From contig JAUXEQ010000044.1 in NCBI GenBank assembly GCA_030620455.1, forward strand, positions 1 to 9,185: 9,185 nt of DNA. Direction: 5' to 3'. The notes below the pieces were generated by a model. It was given only the letters and a program-made list of their open reading frames with translations, searched no databases and was not told where the DNA came from. Position 1 is the first letter of the stretch; every line of letters begins with the position of its first letter. A program made the position numbers and the translations under genes. This DNA comes from a bacterium (lineage in GTDB: Bacteria > UBP14 > UBA6098 > B30-G16). Below are positions 7,377-9,185 of the stretch, piece by piece.

Positions 7377-8768
7377 TTACTCGATAACAAAAATTTTCTT
7401 CAAAATTTCCATGCCATTTGCTGTCTTTATTCTCAGGAGGTACAATCCACATGTTTGTGGAACTGTTATCTCGGAGGTGTTTTCTGTATTCGACACTAAC
7501 TTTCCAGTTAAATCGAATACCTGCGCACGTTTAACGACATCCGGCAGTTTGCATTTTGCAGAACGATTTATAGGATTGGGGAACAGATCGAAATCATCTT
7601 GAGGGCATTCAAATTTACATTCTTGGATGCTATTTGTATCCATTTCCAATATACATAGATAGCCTAAACCACCAAAACCGTATATATAATTTTCTTTCAC
7701 AGCAAGTTCACTTGTTGATATTGGATAATATCCAATCGTATCAAATGAACCACTTTCAACATCGGATACGTCAAAGATTAAAACTCGCCATGCTGAAACG
7801 TATAGCTTGCAATCGTCCCAGATTAAATCACTTACTGGATTTTCCTCCCACTTTGCCAACGGAACAGCGTTGTATAGACTATCCTCGATATCCTCGATCG
7901 ATACAAAAACCACACCATAGTTAGTACCAAGAGCTATAACACCGAGGGTTTCGTTTATTGCCACAGAATAACCACAATTACCGTTATAATAAGAACCTCT
8001 CCAGCAACCGAGAACACGTGCAGTCTCAACATCTGCAGCGGGATGACTCAGATTCATTATTTTTGTAGCTTCAGCAAAATCTTCTGCAGTATCATATACA
8101 CAATATGCTGTTACGCGATAATTCTCAGAACATTCTACATCCTCGGGTGAGCCTGTTCCAAAGCAATCTGGTGGTCGGCTATAGCCTTCATAAATTAGAG
8201 TAATCGAGGCTTTCACGGGTGTATCTGGGTTATCGCAATTAAAAGCCCCGTTTGCAATCACCCAATCACCCATTCTAGCTCCTTGATAGTCAAATCCAAT
8301 AGAGTCTATAATACCTCTTGTGGTTATCGAGGGTGGGTTTCCAGAATCGAGTTGAAGTACTTTAAAATATTGTCTTCCTCCCCCTGTGAATTCAGCATAA
8401 ATGAACCCACTATCCTCAGACAGCTCTTTGACCACAAACCAATTTATAAGAGCTGGAGTAGCGCTGAATGCCGTGTCTGTGTAAGTTAGAGCGGTATAGG
8501 GCGAATCGGGGTCGCTGACATCTATAATCCAGAGCGTGTCCGAACCGTAAGGTGCAATATATCCTGCATTAGTAGCAAGAATAACATAGTTACCTATTAC
8601 TCCTATGCTGCTTTTCTGTCCTCGTAAATCGAAGCTTGGGCATTCCCAGGTTCCACGAAGCCGCATATTAAGGCTGTCCGACTGCGAGAACGCAAGAGAA
8701 AACAGAAACAGAAGCACCACAAAGATGAGCAAGGTTTTATAGAATTTTAAAGGATTGCAGCTTCTCAT
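7377..8768 (-). CDS. Secreted LVIVD/beta-propeller-like protein with C-terminal FPNP sorting domain (paralog A)
   Basis: The product has 463 residues. The signal peptide spans ~1-28 (core 13-27, cleavage near AFS|Q). The body has repeated short strands with 'LWIIDVSDPDSP' (79-90) and 'VLIFDVSDVESG' (329-340). This is the x-V-x-D-V-S-x-P style of LVIVD-repeat proteins, which are thought to form beta-propellers on the cell surface. The mature chain has 13 cysteines, many between 178 and 265, suggesting disulfides. The tail has 'FDLFPNPINRS' (393-403), 'AQVFDLTGKLV' and 'GLYLLRI', a Por-secretion-type sorting domain. No catalytic motif was seen, and a binding or structural role is only a guess. 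The first ~67 residues from the signal-peptide end onward are identical to the divergent gene at 8932. The start at 8766-8768 has AGGA seven bases upstream. No terminator is seen before the next gene, so read-through is possible. Confidence 0.85.
   Translation of the reverse strand: MRSCNPLKFYKTLLIFVVLLFLFSLAFSQSDSLNMRLRGTWECPSFDLRGQKSSIGVIGNYVILATNAGYIAPYGSDTLWIIDVSDPDSPYTALTYTDTAFSATPALINWFVVKELSEDSGFIYAEFTGGGRQYFKVLQLDSGNPPSITTRGIIDSIGFDYQGARMGDWVIANGAFNCDNPDTPVKASITLIYEGYSRPPDCFGTGSPEDVECSENYRVTAYCVYDTAEDFAEATKIMNLSHPAADVETARVLGCWRGSYYNGNCGYSVAINETLGVIALGTNYGVVFVSIEDIEDSLYNAVPLAKWEENPVSDLIWDDCKLYVSAWRVLIFDVSDVESGSFDTIGYYPISTSELAVKENYIYGFGGLGYLCILEMDTNSIQECKFECPQDDFDLFPNPINRSAKCKLPDVVKRAQVFDLTGKLVSNTENTSEITVPQTCGLYLLRIKTANGMEILKKIFVIE
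8509..8710 (-). repeat. Inverted repeat arm A (inside the 7377-8768 gene)
   Basis: This arm is the reverse complement of 8984-9185 with 198 of 202 positions identical and no indels. The four mismatches (8592, 8637, 8649, 8655) all fall at third codon positions and are synonymous (Gly, Pro, Thr, Arg). The inner border is sharp, within the signal-peptide codons. The outer border cannot be seen because the partner is cut by the window end. Confidence 0.97.
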
Positions 8769-8798
8769 TATTAGATCCTACTTTTTAATGACAATTAA

Positions 8799-8827
8799 AT
8801 TATAATATTAATTAAATGGATACGCAA
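8799..8827 (-). promoter_or_regulatory. Putative promoter of the 7377-8768 gene
   Basis: On the minus strand TTGCGT (8822-8827) and a perfect TATAAT (8799-8804) are 17 bp apart. Transcription would start near 8792, about 24 nt before the start codon. This is the best sigma-70-like match in the window. It lies inside the spacer of the inverted repeat. Confidence 0.55.
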
Positions 8828-8849
8828 TTTTTTTATTTCTTTTTAGCAC

Positions 8850-8887
8850 TTTCAGAAATATTATTATTTGAAGCGTTTTTTAGAAAT
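8850..8887 (+). repeat. 38-bp upstream element, copy 2 (before the 8932 gene)
   Basis: This segment is 34 of 38 identical to the minus-strand reading of 7299-7336. The core is TTTGAAGCGTTTTTTAGAA. Its proximal end lies 44 nt before the ATG at 8932, almost the same distance as copy 1. The TATATT of copy 1 is AATATT here. No convincing -35 box for the 8932 gene was found, so its promoter may lie in or beside this element. Confidence 0.65.
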
Positions 8888-8912
8888 TTGTGAAATTTTA
8901 AAAACAATTTAA

Positions 8913-8927
8913 CTCCCGAAAGGAGGG
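8913..8927 (+). promoter_or_regulatory. Ribosome binding site of the 8932 gene inside a small hairpin
   Basis: AGGAGGG (8921-8927) is a strong Shine-Dalgarno site four bases before the ATG. The preceding CTCC (8913-8916) can pair with GGAG (8922-8925) around a CGAAA loop, which could partly mask the site. Paralog A has a weaker AGGA and no such hairpin. The stem is only four base pairs, so its effect is uncertain. Confidence 0.5.
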
Positions 8928-8931
8928 AATA

Positions 8932-9185
8932 ATGTTTAGTAACAATTCATTTAAAGTCGCCTTGTCTGTCCTTCTCTTTCTGTTGTTTCTGTTTTCTCTT
9001 GCGTTCTCGCAGTCGGACAGCCTTAATATGCGGCTTCGCGGAACATGGGAATGCCCCAGCTTCGATTTACGAGGACAGAAAAGCAGCATAGGAGTAATAG
9101 GCAACTATGTTATTCTTGCTACTAATGCAGGATATATTGCACCTTACGGTTCGGACACGCTCTGGATTATAGATGTCAGCGACCC
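8932..9185 (+). CDS. Secreted LVIVD/beta-propeller-like protein, paralog B (3' partial)
   Basis: The open frame from the ATG at 8932 runs off the window after 84 codons. The N-terminus (MFSNNSFKVALSVL) differs from paralog A, but from residue 18 onward every residue equals paralog A residues 20-86, including the end of the signal peptide, 'GTWECPSFDLRG' and 'LWIIDVSD'. The DNA differs only by four synonymous changes. The same function as paralog A is therefore expected: a secreted, probably surface-bound propeller-like protein. Whether it also carries a sorting tail cannot be seen. The start is supported by a strong ribosome site and by a functional-looking signal peptide (hydrophobic run 9-25, cleavage near AFS|Q). 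It is transcribed divergently from paralog A across a 163-bp gap and shares its upstream 38-bp element with the 6184-7257 gene. Confidence 0.9.
   Translation, partial: MFSNNSFKVALSVLLFLLFLFSLAFSQSDSLNMRLRGTWECPSFDLRGQKSSIGVIGNYVILATNAGYIAPYGSDTLWIIDVSD
8984..9185 (+). repeat. Inverted repeat arm B (inside the 8932 gene)
   Basis: This is the partner of 8509-8710; mismatches are at 9039, 9045, 9057 and 9102. The arms are separated by a 273-bp spacer (8711-8983) that contains both start codons and both sets of upstream signals. The arm continues to the last base of the window, so the full length is unknown. Confidence 0.97.

Noticed and set aside
8898..9104. 68-codon minus-strand frame opposite paralog B
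   Set aside because: It lies antisense to a gene confirmed by its near-identical paralog and by silent-only substitutions, so it is a shadow frame.

Overview
The window looks like chromosomal DNA from a low-GC, Gram-negative-type bacterium that exports many surface or secreted proteins. Three proteins end in C-terminal domains of the kind used for outer-membrane export and sorting: one 'NPFTPNSDGLND' gliding-motility type and two 'FPNP(F/I)N' Por-secretion/FlgD-Ig-like type. With the periplasmic parvulin and the AT-rich, loosely packed layout, this points to the Bacteroidota/FCB side of the tree or to candidate phyla with similar sorting domains (Cloacimonadota, Marinimicrobia, WOR-3 type). 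The exact phylum cannot be fixed from this sequence. No tRNA, rRNA, CRISPR, transposase or phage gene is visible.

Layout, left to right. Positions 2-868 (+) hold the 3' end of a large surface protein with Ig-like modules and a sorting domain. Positions 916-4179 (-) encode a 1087-residue membrane protein of the CPBP (Abi/Rce1) metalloprotease family. It is an internal tandem duplication: the first half keeps the catalytic motifs and the second half has lost them. Divergent from it, 4292-5143 (+) encodes a periplasmic parvulin-type peptidyl-prolyl isomerase followed by a clear intrinsic terminator. After a 384-bp AT-rich gap with a good promoter candidate comes an unrecognised secreted protein (5528-6112, +). 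Convergent to it lie two minus-strand genes for secreted proteins with sorting tails: 6184-7257 (SGNH-hydrolase-like 'HTSHGSQ' protein) and 7377-8768 (LVIVD/beta-propeller-like protein). At the right edge a plus-strand gene starts at 8932 and runs out of the window.

The most striking feature is at the right end. The 8932 gene is a near-identical paralog of the 7377-8768 gene, placed head to head with it. A 202-bp inverted repeat (8509-8710 and 8984-9185, possibly longer because it is cut by the window end) has four mismatches, all synonymous. The 273-bp spacer holds two unrelated promoter/ribosome-site/signal-peptide starts, and the repeat arms join them in the same reading frame. Recombination between the arms would therefore swap expression signals and signal peptides between the two genes.

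A second unexpected pattern is a 38-bp element (34/38 identical) located 41-44 nt upstream of the start codons of the 6184-7257 gene and the 8932 gene. It suggests shared control of secreted-protein genes. Common themes are export, folding (parvulin) and membrane proteolysis (CPBP), but most genes seem to be separate transcription units rather than one operon.
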